Assembly (NCBI GenBank): GCA_027924585.1
Contig: BSBM01000994.1
Coordinates: 8,625,001 to 8,689,000, forward strand
Direction of reading: 5' to 3'
Length of the DNA stretch: 64,000 bases
From: Larix kaempferi
Lineage: Eukaryota; Streptophyta; Pinopsida; Pinales; Pinaceae
This document shows, piece after piece, positions 22,486 to 34,150 of this stretch (position 1 is its first letter; each line of letters opens with the position of its first letter). The notes beneath the pieces were generated by a model that saw only the letters and a program-made list of their open reading frames with translations, did not search any database and was not told where the DNA came from. Made by a program: the position numbers and the translations under genes.

Positions 22486-23267
22486 TGTTAGGATATTCCT
22501 ATACTCCATCCTAGACCTATTCGCATTTCCATTATTTGCATTTTAGGTCATGCATGCACTTTTAGGGTTTGCATGCATCTCATTCATCAGTCCTAGCACC
22601 TAGCCCTCAGTTAGCTAGCCCCTGAAGCTTCTTTCCACTCAGTTTGAGCCCTCCTAGAGCTTAGTGCACCCTCCTTTCATCTACCAGTTGAGAAAGGTGC
22701 CCTTCCTCACTTACCATTCAGTTATACTTCAGTTATCTTCAATTCTCTCCTTGAGTTAAGGCTAGACTGACTCTTAACTGACCTTATCACTCTGATGGAC
22801 CTCTAGTGAGACTTGACTGCCTATTCTGAATCCAGTTAGCTCCTCATGCGCCCTCCACTAAGCCTCCTTCATTCAATTAGTGCCAGTTACACTCAGTTAC
22901 ACCTACCACACTCAGTTAGACTCAGTTTGACTGATGGTTGACAGTTACTTGTGCATTGTTGACTCCATTGATGATGATGATGACTTCTAGTTGTGCTTTA
23001 ATGACCCTCCAGTGATCTTTTGATCACTCCATGAAGGCTAATTCGAATTGCCACCTTGGCATTCAAATCCTCATGCATTGTACTATTTATTGTTCATACT
23101 TATGATTAATGAATTAGTGTGTGTGAAGTATTTTTGCTTCTATCCGAGTTCTACTATATTATTATTCTGTAGCTCATCTTACTGCATTGACCACTCTTAA
23201 TCTTATTCCTAGATTATTTCTTGTGAGGTATACATCATCTCTTAGATCTGCTGTGAGGATTTTCACA
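22486..23267 (+). repeat. Solo LTR of Copia family A
   Basis: This 782-bp block starts TGTTAGGATATTCC and ends GATTTTCACA. It is flanked by perfect GTCAA duplications (22481-22485 and 23268-23272). The uninterrupted 5' LTR of the host reads CCACGTCAACACTCC at the same place, which proves the insertion. Its 3' end shares AGATCTGCTGTGA with the LTR of the Copia element at 4340-5063. With no internal sequence, it is a product of LTR-LTR recombination. Confidence 0.95.
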
Positions 23268-24619
23268 GTCAACACTCCAACACGTTGATTCTCCTGTGCA
23301 TTCAGCCTGGAATCACGCATGCCCATTCACGCCGGTGTTCTAGAAGAAGCCCGTCCGTCCACGCTCAGCCTGCCAACACAATGCTTCACCCACGTCAATG
23401 CTCCAGCATTCCTCTCCTCCATTCGTTCAGTTTTTCATTGCACTACCTCTTTTCCCACGTCAAAGGAAGGTCGACGCTGCAGCTCCCTCGTGAAGGAATC
23501 GGCCCTGTGAAGCCTGGAGGATGCTCTTACGCTATCACACATCATTCAAAGCAGCCGGTTATTCATAAACACCTCTGTTATTAGAGAGGTCGACTCTGTC
23601 GACCCTCTCATCCATTGTAAAATGTATAAATAGATGCTTGTAGATAGAAACAGAGTTAACTTGTAGCTGGAGAAGATCATCAGATTAGCACATAGTTCGT
23701 AGGATTTGCAAGCAGATAATAGACATTTTGTAATTTTCTCAAGTCAATGGAAGTTCCAGTTTGTTGATATTCTGAGTAGCTAAATCAATTTCGTTTTCCA
23801 TCTCTGATTGCTGGGAAGGGCCCCTCATCAACCGGAGGTTTTGTCTTTGTTTTCTGCATTTTCTTTTCTGCAAATAGTTAGTTTATTTTCCTGTATATGT
23901 AATTAATTTTGTTTTCTTGTATATGATATTTCTTTCTTATCTGTAATTTCTATTGTGTAGCTAACATAGTTTGTGTTTACAAAAGTAGCAAATGGTCGAC
24001 CAACAGTATAGTTTGATAGTTTCATTTCAGTCTTTTATAATTAGATAGTTTGTTTTTTCTAACCTTCTGCAATTAGATAGAACTAGTTAGTTGTTGTTTC
24101 CAGCTTTGTTACTAGTTAGAATTAGTTTAATTAGTTTCTCCTCTGTAGCTGTAGGTTAATTCTGTTATCTCGTCTCAATCTTGCTTTAGTATAGAATAGG
24201 AATAGTTTAGCTCTCCAACCATGATTAGAATAGGTTTCTTTCTATTATCTTAGCTTATCAACAAGTCTTCTCACCGATTCCTTTGCATTGTAGGTTCATC
24301 TACATTCTCCAGCTGATGTCAAGATCATCAAAACTCTCATTTTCCTTAGTTTAATTCGTTTTTCCTCCATTTGGACTGACATTCGGACTGGCATTCGGAT
24401 CGTCATTCGGATTTTCACTCTTTCTGCACTGTTTTATGCTTATTTCAAATTCGATTTCTTAGTTTTCTTTACTATGATATTTCCTGCTCTTAATTAGTCT
24501 TTTCAACCATAATTAGTCCCTTGTTTTACATTCCATAAAGTTTTAATTCAAGTCTTGTTATTATTCTTAGTTTGCTTTAACTATCTTTTCAATTATGTCT
24601 TTCATATTTATCTTGCTAA

Positions 24620-25225
24620 TGTTGATGTATATGTAACTTCGGAATGTATTTCATCCATGTATTTCATTTATATGTTATTGTACTCCTATAGAGATGTGTC
24701 ATTCCTCTATACGAAAGTGTCGTCATGTGTATTGACAAGTGTCGCAACTGTGTTAACTTGTCAATGGGTTATTAGACCACCATGTGTGGGGTCGGCCCTG
24801 ATTTATGTAATATATGGTTGATGTACCTAGCTAGACAAGTTGGCCCCATAAGGTTATTGGGAAAACATGACAAGTATAAATAAAGATTGGGAGATCTCTA
24901 TTTGGATCACTCAAAAACTCATTCTTCCTTCACTCGGAAAGTGGCGCACTTGTGAGGAGGAGGATCAGCTGCTAAGAGGAGTCTATCCCTTGTACTTTGG
25001 TTGTACTTTGGTTGAGCTATTTCTCTATCTATCTCTGAGGAAGTTGTGGGGTTTTGCACCTTAGGTTTTTCCCCATGGAAACTCTGTGTGTCTATTGTCT
25101 CTCATGCTTTTGCTTCTTGCGATGATTGACATGCTTGTTATGATTGATATGCATTGATATACTGTACATGTTGTTCTCTCAGTAAAGATCCTAGAGTATT
25201 GTGAATTAATGCTCAAAATTTAACA
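24620..25225 (+). repeat. Solo LTR of Copia family B
   Basis: This 606-bp block starts TGTTGATGTATATG and ends AAATTTAACA, flanked by perfect GCTAA duplications (24615-24619 and 25226-25230). The host 5' LTR reads CTTGCTAACATGTTG here without interruption. A TATA box (TATAAATA) is at 24875-24882. It is the same family as the LTR at 60118-60719 (shared TCCTCTATACG(A/G)AAGTGTCGTCAT, GGGTTATTAGACCACC and CTATCTCTGAGGAAGTTGTG). Confidence 0.95.
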
Positions 25226-26272
25226 GCTAACATGTTGTTGTTTCAGAAGTCATCAGTCTTATTCCTAGTCCAGTTTATTACATGCTCTTAAGACGTAGTT
25301 AGAATAGAGGCAATAATTCCATTCTTCAAGTGTTATAGTTTTGATGATTTCCTTCATTAAGATTAGGATCAGTTTCTTATTTCAATAAATAATGAAGATG
25401 TTCGTGGTATAGAATTTGGATTTGGAACTTAATATCTTTATCAAGTTTTCTACTTGTTTCTAAATTAATATCTTTGTCAAGTTTTCTACTTGTTTCTAAA
25501 TTAATATCTTTATCAAGTTTTATACTTGCTTCCAAATCAAGGTCATAAGTAAATACCTTTATTAAAGTTTTCTACTTGCTTCTAGTTTCCATTAGTTTTA
25601 TATTATTATTCTGCTCATGGATAGTAGATAGATCAGAATGTTTAAAGTTAACTGTAATTTGTCTCTTTGTAGTTTACATTTTTTGTTGAAGTTAGACTAG
25701 ATTTACTTCCATTTTGTTTTGTTATTACATTTGAAAGCCATTGTGATACACTCACTCCAGTTCCTATTACATGGGAATATATGTTTTTCTTGAATTATTT
25801 GTTGAAATTATTTAATAGTTTTAATTTGTCAGCATAGCTTTCTGCTTATGGAATTTATTATCAAATTAATCCATTGCATAGATAGGTCTTTAATTTGTTT
25901 ACAAATGTTTTCTAATTCTTAGAATAGAATCTGAAATTGTATAGTTTCCATTTTAATAGTCAGTAGTTTGCTTTTCAATTAGTTTTCATTATTCAATTAT
26001 AAGATAGAGTAGTATGATTTGATACTATTCTAGTTTATCTGTTTAACTAAGTTTGATTTAGTTCTTTTATTGTTTTCTGAAGTTTGACTCGGTTTTTCAT
26101 TTTGAAAGATCTTTCGATCTTTTCTTTATTAAATATTTTTAAGGTCTGACAAGCTAAAAACCTTAGGTTCCATTCTACCTTAGCATATACTTTGCCTCAA
26201 CTCTAAGATTACCAACCCCGGTCAATAATTAAATATTAGGTGTTTTCTTTGAGATATCTCACACACCCAACA

Positions 26273-28044
26273 TACAAGGAGTTGAGATCTTGCTCCAATA
26301 GTTTTACAAGTAACCTATTCAATACATAAATCATGTCATCATTGTGAATAATATACTTTGTTGGTTTTATTCCTTATGTGCTTATGTATATAGTGGCCCT
26401 GGAACCCTTCTTGGACTTTAGTAGGAGGCCTTCAAAATTTATCTCCTTCATTCTTAATCGTTGTTGGGAAATTTAATTGCTTACATTATGTGTACATTAA
26501 ATTATCAATATGGATGCTCAATCACTTATGAGGTGTAGGAAAAATATATGCAACACTAGGTAAGAAAAACTCTAGGGTAACATACTGAACTCAAAAGTAT
26601 TTTTGTTTGACAAGACACTTTCATAAACCAAAGTCAAGTACACAAATATATTATGTTCATGAAAACTAGGTACAATCCTTTTTTATTAAATGGTGTTTAA
26701 TCCAGTAACCATATGCAATATTAGTTTACTTGATAACCCAACTAATTCTTGTAGCTTAATCAAACTGAAAAATAAACTCATCCAAAGGAAAATTACAACG
26801 CTAAAATTAAAACCAGAATATCCCAATGTTGTAGTTTCGAGTCCTATAGCTTCACAACCTTCTCAAGATCTCAGGGTTAACAAGCATTTAATATTTCTAT
26901 GGAAATCAAACACACATGCTAGTGGAATTCCGTCTTCACACTTCACTCTTTAAATTGGAAATTAAAAGCATCAACAAATGAAAGTAAAGGCGAGAACAAA
27001 ATAATGATTTCAAGAAAGTGATTAAATGAAATAACAATGCAGTTATATACTATTCAATATAATAAATGCAATGATAAATAAACCTACATGAAATGAAAAT
27101 AAGTATACAGTGTATAATAGAGAGAGAGGGGGCCATGCCTCTTCCAACACACACTGCAAAAAAACTACAATGCTCTACTAGGAATCTATATCAAACAAAT
27201 TCTTTATTTTATCATCCAAATGAAGGTACAAGACGTATTATAATCCCTATGCATCTATCATTCTAACAGACACAAAGAATCATAATTGTTGATTGGATCC
27301 CCACAAATCTAATTTTCCTCTATATTTATACTTGCAGATTACAAATAAATGGATCACATAACCAATTCACCCTTGGAAATTACTTCGTTAAACATGGGTG
27401 GTTGCAATCTATTGTATCGATGACAAAGGAGGTGAGTTGTTTTGGTTTCTTGGTCATCTAAGATGAGGTGTATTTACCATCTGGAGGAAACGCCCAAGGA
27501 AATCAAGTTGCTTCATGTCCATAGTAAATATGTTGACCATGGATTTGACCGAGGACCTATGTTCGAGTTGGAGATTGTTGAGTTCATTTGAGTAATAGAG
27601 AAGCATAACATGAACATTGTTTCCCAGAAAACCCATGTCCTTAAATTCTCTCATCGGATCCAAAAATAGTTAGAACTTGGAGGTGCTACCAGAATTCTCA
27701 TTGCTGCTGGATTTATGAGAATTGTAGTCTGCTACTGAAAATCCAATAGCAGATCAATGGTTCTGCTCCACAAGCACACTACTAGATTTCTATAAAACAC
27801 CAACATCTGCTATAACCTGTAGAAGTAAGTTACGAAACCACACCATCTATACCAAGTAATCATCAAAATGTGGGAAATCCATCAAATAAGTGTTCACATA
27901 GCTCATGAAACTTCCATGGAATAAAAATGAATAATGTATGATAATATGTAGAAATGGGCTTGTTAAATGAGAAAATATACAAAGTAAATGAAGAAATAAC
28001 AGGCTAAGTAGTCATTGAAAACTTGGTGAAACCAAGGATCAACA
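26273..28044 (-). repeat. Probable 3' LTR (part) of a minus-strand Athila-like relic
   Basis: On the element strand the block starts TGTTGATCC at 28044, right after a G-rich polypurine tract (28045-28056), as a 3' LTR should. The inner end is not fixed: the Athila-like element at 10780-26272 seems to have landed in this LTR, with the remainder left of 10780. No coding region is supported; the minus ORF at 27454-27663 has no recognisable motif. Confidence 0.5.
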
Positions 28045-28056
28045 TCCCCCCACACG
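28045..28056 (-). other. Polypurine tract of the minus-strand relic
   Basis: The element strand reads CGTGTGGGGGGA directly before TGTTGATCC. G-rich tracts of this kind also precede the LTR of the plus-strand Athila-like element. Confidence 0.6.
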
Positions 28057-29734
28057 CAAATATTTGCATGTTCTTATGCAACAAGGATATAGTCTTCAAC
28101 CCCCTGCATATCATGATTGTTTCTCTCCTTCTTTCTTAGAGTTCTCCTTTTCTTTTCATAACTCTTCTTCTTATTTTTATATTCTTAATATATTTATCTT
28201 TTTTTATATATTCATTTCTTTGTATTTTTCTTTTATTCTTTTTGGAAAGGAAAGAGTGAACATGATATATCTATTTTCATCCTAATAATAGTGCATACAT
28301 GAGGGTTTGGCCCTATTCTTAATAATGTATTTAATGTGCAAGATAGGGAGTATTGGAATGATCTTTTACTACAGAATCTTTCCTACCATTGTGTGGTGCA
28401 AGTTGTAAATGGACAAGGGGTTTGTTTTACACTTAGCTTCTACGAAATTTATCAATACCACAAAGAAATGGAAAATAATAGACGTTCAATGGAATATGGA
28501 AGGATGAGGAAGTAAAATGTAAAGAAATTAATTTATGAGGGAATACATAAGAGCTTCAAGAGTTTTTATGTGCATGAATTCCCAAGTTATATGACTACCT
28601 AAAGATAGAAATTGCTTACCCAACTTTACCTCTTCTGGTGTATGATGATCTGAGGGACAAGTAATGAACTCTAGCTGCATGATACAAAATAAAATATGTT
28701 GAAGGTCACCTAAAAAGAACTCATGTTTTATAGTTGAAAATTCATCTATCGATGGATGAAAACAAGTCCACTAATGCTGAATTATGAAGAGGAAGGACTT
28801 GAACTTCTAAAAAATGCAAATGCAGAGAGAAAGATGGACTGTTGCATGGATGAACAAAAAAGGGTGGGTGTTTGAAGATCTGTAACAAGACATTCATATA
28901 CAACTTTACATGGACCTTCTCTTTTTGAAATCGATGCCCTGCTCATTCCAATAGTCAATATACCCTTTTTATTTGTAAAAATCAATGAAATCTATAATCA
29001 TAAAGTCTTCAAACATTCCAAACATATGGCATAATATTTTCCATGTGCATGAATGCATTGAGGTCGAACATGGGAAAGATTCATTGGATTACCGACCATT
29101 AATGCATGTCATTCACCAATGCGGGACAACTCACCATTAATGTCAATGAGCGTCAAGATACCCTAGTGCATATTTCTAGGTACAAATAAATGAGATGAAT
29201 TTGAGTCACCTACAAGATGTGATGATCATGGGACATTGATTTATTCTTGCTTTCATCAGTGAGAGAATCTTCCATTAATGAATGGTGGATGAATGTAAGC
29301 CTTAAGGTACTACAGAAATATCTAACCTTGATCCTAGATAGTGTGTTGAATTCAATAGGACAAGGATTATTATAAGGAGGGACCTAATGAATCCCGCATC
29401 GACTAATGTGAGCATAAACATAATGTCTTTTTAAGAACCATGATTTAAGAAAATGAACCAACAACATGCTGCAAAAAATATGAATTATGCCCACCAAAAG
29501 ACTAATTTTCTAACAAAACTCATGCCTAGATGTTCGAAAAGATTGGTTTTCACAACTAGGCTTATTTTTATCTTGACTTTTTTTCTTATTATATTTTTTT
29601 TATTCAAATGGAAAAGGAATTTAAGAAGAAGTAAGAGTGGGATGGTTTCCCTCCTCACTTACCATCTCCATTTCATCTTTCTCAAGTACATTTGCAATAA
29701 AATCACTTTTGGACATCGACTTGTGATACAACCT
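28057..29734 (-). other. Non-coding 3' spacer of the minus-strand relic
   Basis: This stretch of 1.7 kb lies between the integrase tail and the polypurine tract. It is AT-rich, with T-rich runs around 28190-28240 and 29570-29610, and no ORF with recognisable content. No accessory ORF like that at 20555 can be seen. Confidence 0.5.
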
Positions 29735-30081
29735 TAACCTGTGCCCACTAACTAGGAAGGAGTCTTATTATTAATAAATTGTCTTGATATGGAATAATCC
29801 ATTCTCAAAAACAGTTTCCACTTTGTAGGGCCCTAGCCAACAGTTGGTAAGTTTCCCTTTGAATTTTTCTAACTTGCAGTAAAAAAGGATATCCCAATCA
29901 CCTGATTTGAACTATTTTTTGCTGATAAATTTTTCGTTCCACCTCATTTTTTGTTGTTGGAATACCTGATTGGTCTGTTGAATGGCATCTTGCTTGACCT
30001 CATCTAATTCATTGAGTTGTATTATCCTTTATTGTTGTGCATGTGATAGGTTCATTCCCAACTTAAGTGTAGTTTTTAAAG
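29735..30081 (-). pseudogene. Integrase tail of the minus-strand Athila-like relic
   Basis: The minus translation reads PLHITLKTTLKLG, then MRWNEKFISKK, SGDWDILFYCKLEKFKGKL and WLGPYKVETVFENGLF. This is the same C-terminal integrase module as at 17750-18083. Its upstream part resumes only at 35694, on the far side of the plus-strand chromovirus-like insertion. Stops are present (after SHAQQ and after FISKK). Confidence 0.85.
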
Positions 30082-30970
30082 TGATATGAAGTGGATCAAT
30101 ATATAATTTGTCACCTACTTGGATATTTTGGGGTCAAAATATTGGGCGAATTGGCTTGTAGGGCCTATTTTATGGACAGGTCTCACTTTTCATATTTGGG
30201 GTGAAAAACTGTTTGAAAAATTATGATGATATTTTGAGGGATTAAATGATAATATTTTTGCTCAAACTTTACTTTGGAATAATATTCTATATTCTACACA
30301 CCGATACCTTTCAAACAGTCCACAAATCGCCTCAAACGGAGTTTGTATAAAGAAGTTATGCCTCCCGCAAGTTGACCTATCCAATTGACCACCATGGTAT
30401 TGAGTGGATTCCACGTTAGCTCTCATTTATCGAACATGTGTAGTTAGTCATGTTTATAATTTCAAGAAAATTCTAGAAGGTCGAAAAACCTAACCCTAAT
30501 CGAGAGTTGGGGCATGCAAAAAAACTCTAAAATTAACCCTAGAAGGCTATCAAGCCATGTTAAATACCAATCTATCAGGAGAAGAAGGGGGTTCCATTCT
30601 TTTGATGTATTATATTGTTCCATAGTTGAGAAAACAACATGGGGGTGGATGTTAGAGAAAAAACTATGAGATAGGATATTCCGCGGTAGCCATTATGACC
30701 ACAAAGTCATTGGTAACTCCATAGAGAGTAACATTTCCTTTGTATTTTCAATTTGACATAAAGAGCAAGGAAGAGTCCTCATTTGTTGTTGGGTTTTTAC
30801 CCATAGTGGGTTTCCCATGGTATATCTTGGGTTATTGTGTCTATTTATTTCCTTTTCAGTTTCATTGTATTTAGTATTTTATAAAATCAAATTAACACAA
30901 TGAACTAAGTTGTAAGATCTGTTGTGATGAATTGATCCAGTAGAATATCCATGGAATTTTACAGATCATA
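30082..30970 (+). repeat. 5' LTR of the chromovirus-like element
   Basis: The start is set by alignment with 35576: both have TGAT, then GATCAATATATAATTTGTC. Similarity continues through GAATTGGCTTGTAGGGCC and CTCACTTTTCATATTTGG. The inner end is inferred from a degenerate PBS (TTGATATCATAG, 30971-30982, compare TTGGTATCAGAG), so it is approximate. Confidence 0.7.
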
Positions 30971-31149
30971 TTGATATCATAGGAATTTTTTTCTTTCAGG
31001 TTTTGTGGGTAATCGCGGGATCTAGCAATTGTTGAAAAACAATTCTTCAAACCCTAACCATGGTGGACAAGTCTGTTCAAGGAGTGACAAACAATTATGA
31101 GTAGTGATTTTCAACACTTGAAATACAAGTCGTTGATATCTTACACAAG

Positions 31150-32167
31150 ATGTCAATCCTCATGGTGGCTCTGGAGAGAAATTTTGAACCTTTCGGGGAC
31201 TTTGAAGGATCTAACTCAAATTTTGGATCTAAGGGTAAATTAGAAGATGAAGGTGACCCAAAAAAGGATTCGATGAAAGAGATTGAGAGAGAGAAACCAT
31301 GTTCCCGTACCAATATTCATTCTCAGTCTCTTTTCAAGATGGAATTGAAAGTCAACATCAAGCCATATGAATGCAAGATAGATTCTCTAAAACTGAATCA
31401 TTGGTTGCAGTAGTTGGAGGTTTATTTAAGCATCCATCAAATAGTTGAGGATCAAAAGATCTAGGTTGGAAGGTGATCCACCAATACCTGAGTGGGAGGA
31501 TTTTAAAAACCTCATCAAGTCCTATTTCTACCTTATCGGATATGTAGAGGACCAATGGATCCATTGGCATTACCTCAGGCAAAGGCAGGGGTAGAGTGTG
31601 CAAGAATACACCACCGAGTTCAGGAATATGGTTATCATACTAAGTATCTCACACAAGAACCCATATGTACTCCTAAAGTATCTAGGAGGATTACACAGTC
31701 ACATACAGAGCTAGGTGATGCTCTTCAAGCCTGAGTCAATTGATGAAGCATTTGTACAAGAAAAATACCTGGAAAACATAAGCCAGAAGAAAGGACAACC
31801 AAGTGGTTCAAAACAGAAAGAGAGTCAAGATGATACCAAGGAGGATAAGTGGAATGGAAAGGGGAATAATAATACAGCCATGGCACATCAATGCAAGGAT
31901 CCAAAAAACCATTGTAATCATTGTGATATCGATGATCATATTGAAGAAAAGTATTGGAAGCTACATCTAGAGTTGAACCCCAATAACCGCAAGAAGGATG
32001 CCAAGAAGAAGAAAATTATATCCACAAATTCAAGAAAGGAGTTAGAAAGCAACTTGGATGTGGATGAAAATATTATATATACCATAGTGAATAAGGAGGT
32101 GAATCTAAGTAGCCTTCACCCTAAGGAAGATAAATATATGAGGAAATTATTGCATATCAAGATCTAG
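31150..32167 (+). pseudogene. Chromovirus-like gag
   Basis: An acidic N-terminal part (31150-31413) ends in KPYECKIDSLKLNHWLQ, the start of the capsid fold. The middle is broken by stops. The last part (31715-32167) includes SIDEAFVQEKYLENI and a zinc-knuckle relic CNHCDIDDHIEEKYW, in which the final Cys is replaced by Tyr. Gag packages element RNA. The knuckle change alone would weaken RNA binding. Confidence 0.75.
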
Positions 32168-32698
32168 GTCAAGAAGACTAAGATCGATGGTCTATTTGAT
32201 TATGGTTCATAGGAAAACCTCATAGAAGAGGATATGGTACTAAATATTGGATTGGAAGTACATGATCATCCTAGTCCCTACCAATTTGGATGGGTAAATA
32301 AGGATGCAGAACTCAAATTCATGAAACAATGCAAGGCCAAGTTTTCCATAAGTGAAAAGTATGTTGATGAAGTGGAGGTAGACGTAGTACCCATGGATGT
32401 TTGTGGTGTAGAGTTTAGAATCACCTACATGTATATGAGGGATGTGATCCTCATGAGGAGAGCCAAAAAATACCGCTTTATCAAGGATTACAAATCCTTC
32501 ATCATTAATGTGCACAAAGGTAAATCAAAGATCTCTTTGGTAAGTGCCAACCAAGAGAAAAAGTTGATCAGTTCAAGTATGAAGTTTGTATTTCTTTTCT
32601 TAAGACAAAATCAACAAGAAGGGGAATCAATAAAAGTGAAGGCATGCCTGGAGGGATGTACAAAAGTGAAGAAACATTATTTGGATATCCCTTTGTAG
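32168..32698 (+). pseudogene. Chromovirus-like protease region
   Basis: After the gag stop the plus frame reads KIDGLFDYGSXENLI, where the active site normally has D-S-G or D-T-G; here it is D-Y-G and is followed by a stop. The ORF at 32234-32698 continues with GLEVHDHPSPYQFGWV, CKAKFSISEKYVDEVEVDVV and PMDVCGVEF, a pattern typical of plant Gypsy proteases. The active site appears dead. Confidence 0.75.
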
Positions 32699-32854
32699 GC
32701 ATATATAGAAATATTCTAGGAGCCTACGGGGATACCTCCTAAAAGGGAGGTGGACCACAAGATACAATTATTGTCTAATTCTCCATTTTTTAACATCATA
32801 CTGTACAAACAGTCTGTCATAGAAGTAGATGAAGTGAAAAAAAAGTTATAGCAT

Positions 32855-33500
32855 TTGTTGGAGCAGGGTGTGATCCAACCAAGCACCTCACCTTGTGGGT
32901 CACTTATCATCATAGTACCTAATAAGGATGGGGCTTGGAGGATGTGCATCGACTATAGAGCATTGAACAAGATCACACTCAAGAATCAATACCCTCTGCC
33001 TGGGATCGATGATCTATTGGACCAATTGATGCCTACCAAGTACTTCACCAAGTTGTATCTCAAATTGGGATACCACCAGTTGCGAGTGAAGGAAGATGAT
33101 ACCTAGAAGACAACCTTCAATAATAGGCAACACCTATATGAATCATTAGTAATGTCATTTGGTTTATGCAGTGCACGAGCTACATTTATGCATTTGATGA
33201 ATGATGTATTACACCCTTTCTTAGATTCATTTGTTATAGTATATCTAGATGGCATACTAGTTCATAGTACTGTTACTTGGGAATAGCACATCTCAAATCT
33301 CAAGCAGGTGTTAGAGACTCTGAAAAAGCACCAATAGCTGGCTAATTTGAAGAAATGTGAGTTTTCCCAACAGTCCTTGGTGTATTTGGGGTATATGTTT
33401 GGTGGAGGAGAACTCGAGATTGATCCTACAAAGATGGAGGCCATCACTAAGTGGCTACTTCTACAAATGTCACTAAAGTTAGGAGTATTTTGGGGGAAGC
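32855..33500 (+). pseudogene. Chromovirus-like reverse transcriptase with altered YLDD box
   Basis: The ORF 32855-33106 reads MLEQGVIQPSTSPCGS, WRMCIDYRALNKITLKN and GYHQLRVKEDDT. After a stop it continues with FGLCSARATFMHLMNDVL, then VYLDGILVHS. The second catalytic Asp of the usual YLDD box is Gly (GGC at 33251-33253), so the polymerase would be inactive even without the stops. The thumb motif LGYMFGGGELEIDPTKMEAI follows. Confidence 0.9.
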
Positions 33501-34150
33501 ACAATACCTTCATATGTCCATAGCTTCCTTTTCCACTATGGTTTCACCCCTCCATGCCATAACAACTAGCATCAAGGGGTTCTAGTGGGGAAAGAAACAA
33601 TAGAAATAATTTGAAGAGATCAAGCAAAAGATCAGTCAAGAACCTATTTTCGCATTGCCTAATTTATAGAATCCTTTCGAATTGGAGACATATGCAAGTT
33701 GGTATGGTATGGGAGTAATGTTGATCCAAGGAGGGAGACCAGTATGCTATCATTTTGAAATGTTTCATGGAGGGAGTTCTAAACTAACCTACCTATGATA
33801 ATGAACTCTATGCCCTAGTTCAAGTTGTTAAGAAGTGGAAGCAATATCTAATGGGAAAGGAGACCATCATTCACATTAATCACCATCCATTGCAGTATTT
33901 ACAAGTCCGAATTAAGATACAACAAACCAAACATTATAAGTGGATGGGATTCTTATAAAAATCCCATCTAATCATCAAGTTTAAGAAGGGAAGCACCAAC
34001 AAGATCAGAGATATTCTCTCAAGGACGCCTACAACCAAGATTACATCTTTGGTAACTCTTATCCACATGGAACCTTTTACCCATGATGCATACAAGGAAG
34101 AGTACATGGAAGATGAGGACTTCAAGAAGGTATTTCAGAAACTGCAAGGC
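33501..34150 (+). pseudogene. Chromovirus-like RNase H
   Basis: Pieces in different frames show FELETYASWYGMGVML, where the first catalytic Asp (usually ETDAS) is Tyr, then NELYALVQVVKKWKQYLMG, and IHINHHPLQYL, where the usual D of TDH is N. Two of the catalytic acids are lost. Stops and frameshifts are frequent. Confidence 0.8.

Larger units (their letters stand above)
10780..26272 (+). mobile_element. Athila-like Ty3/Gypsy retrotransposon with both LTRs
   Basis: The order is 5' LTR, PBS (TGGCGCCGTTGTCGGGGA), gag, protease, RT, integrase tail, spacer, accessory ORF, polypurine tract and 3' LTR, all on the plus strand. The PBS type, the long LTRs, the Athila-style gag and protease (INLMS after the active Asp) and an extra ORF between pol and the 3' LTR are features of the Athila lineage. 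The interior is 8.4 kb and lacks RNase H and the integrase core. The flanks TAAGA (10775-10779) and TACAA (26273-26277) do not match, so the target duplication has decayed or the ends come from recombination. Two later solo LTRs sit in the 3' LTR. Confidence 0.93.
22013..26272 (+). repeat. 3' LTR of the Athila-like element, with two insertions
   Basis: It starts TGTTGGTGTCC and ends CACCCAACA. Its 4260 bp include two solo LTRs (782 and 606 bp) and their two 5-bp target duplications. Without them it is about 2862 bp, one base from the 5' LTR. Many scattered substitutions separate the two LTRs, so the element is not recent. The TATA box is at 23625-23632. Confidence 0.95.

Noticed and set aside
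24555-25064. Two plus ORFs of 88 and 65 codons
   Set aside because: They lie in or across the solo family B LTR (24620-25225), which is non-coding.
29453-29737. 94-codon plus ORF with a hydrophobic run
   Set aside because: The hydrophobic run comes from a T-rich tract, and its right end abuts the integrase tail encoded on the other strand.
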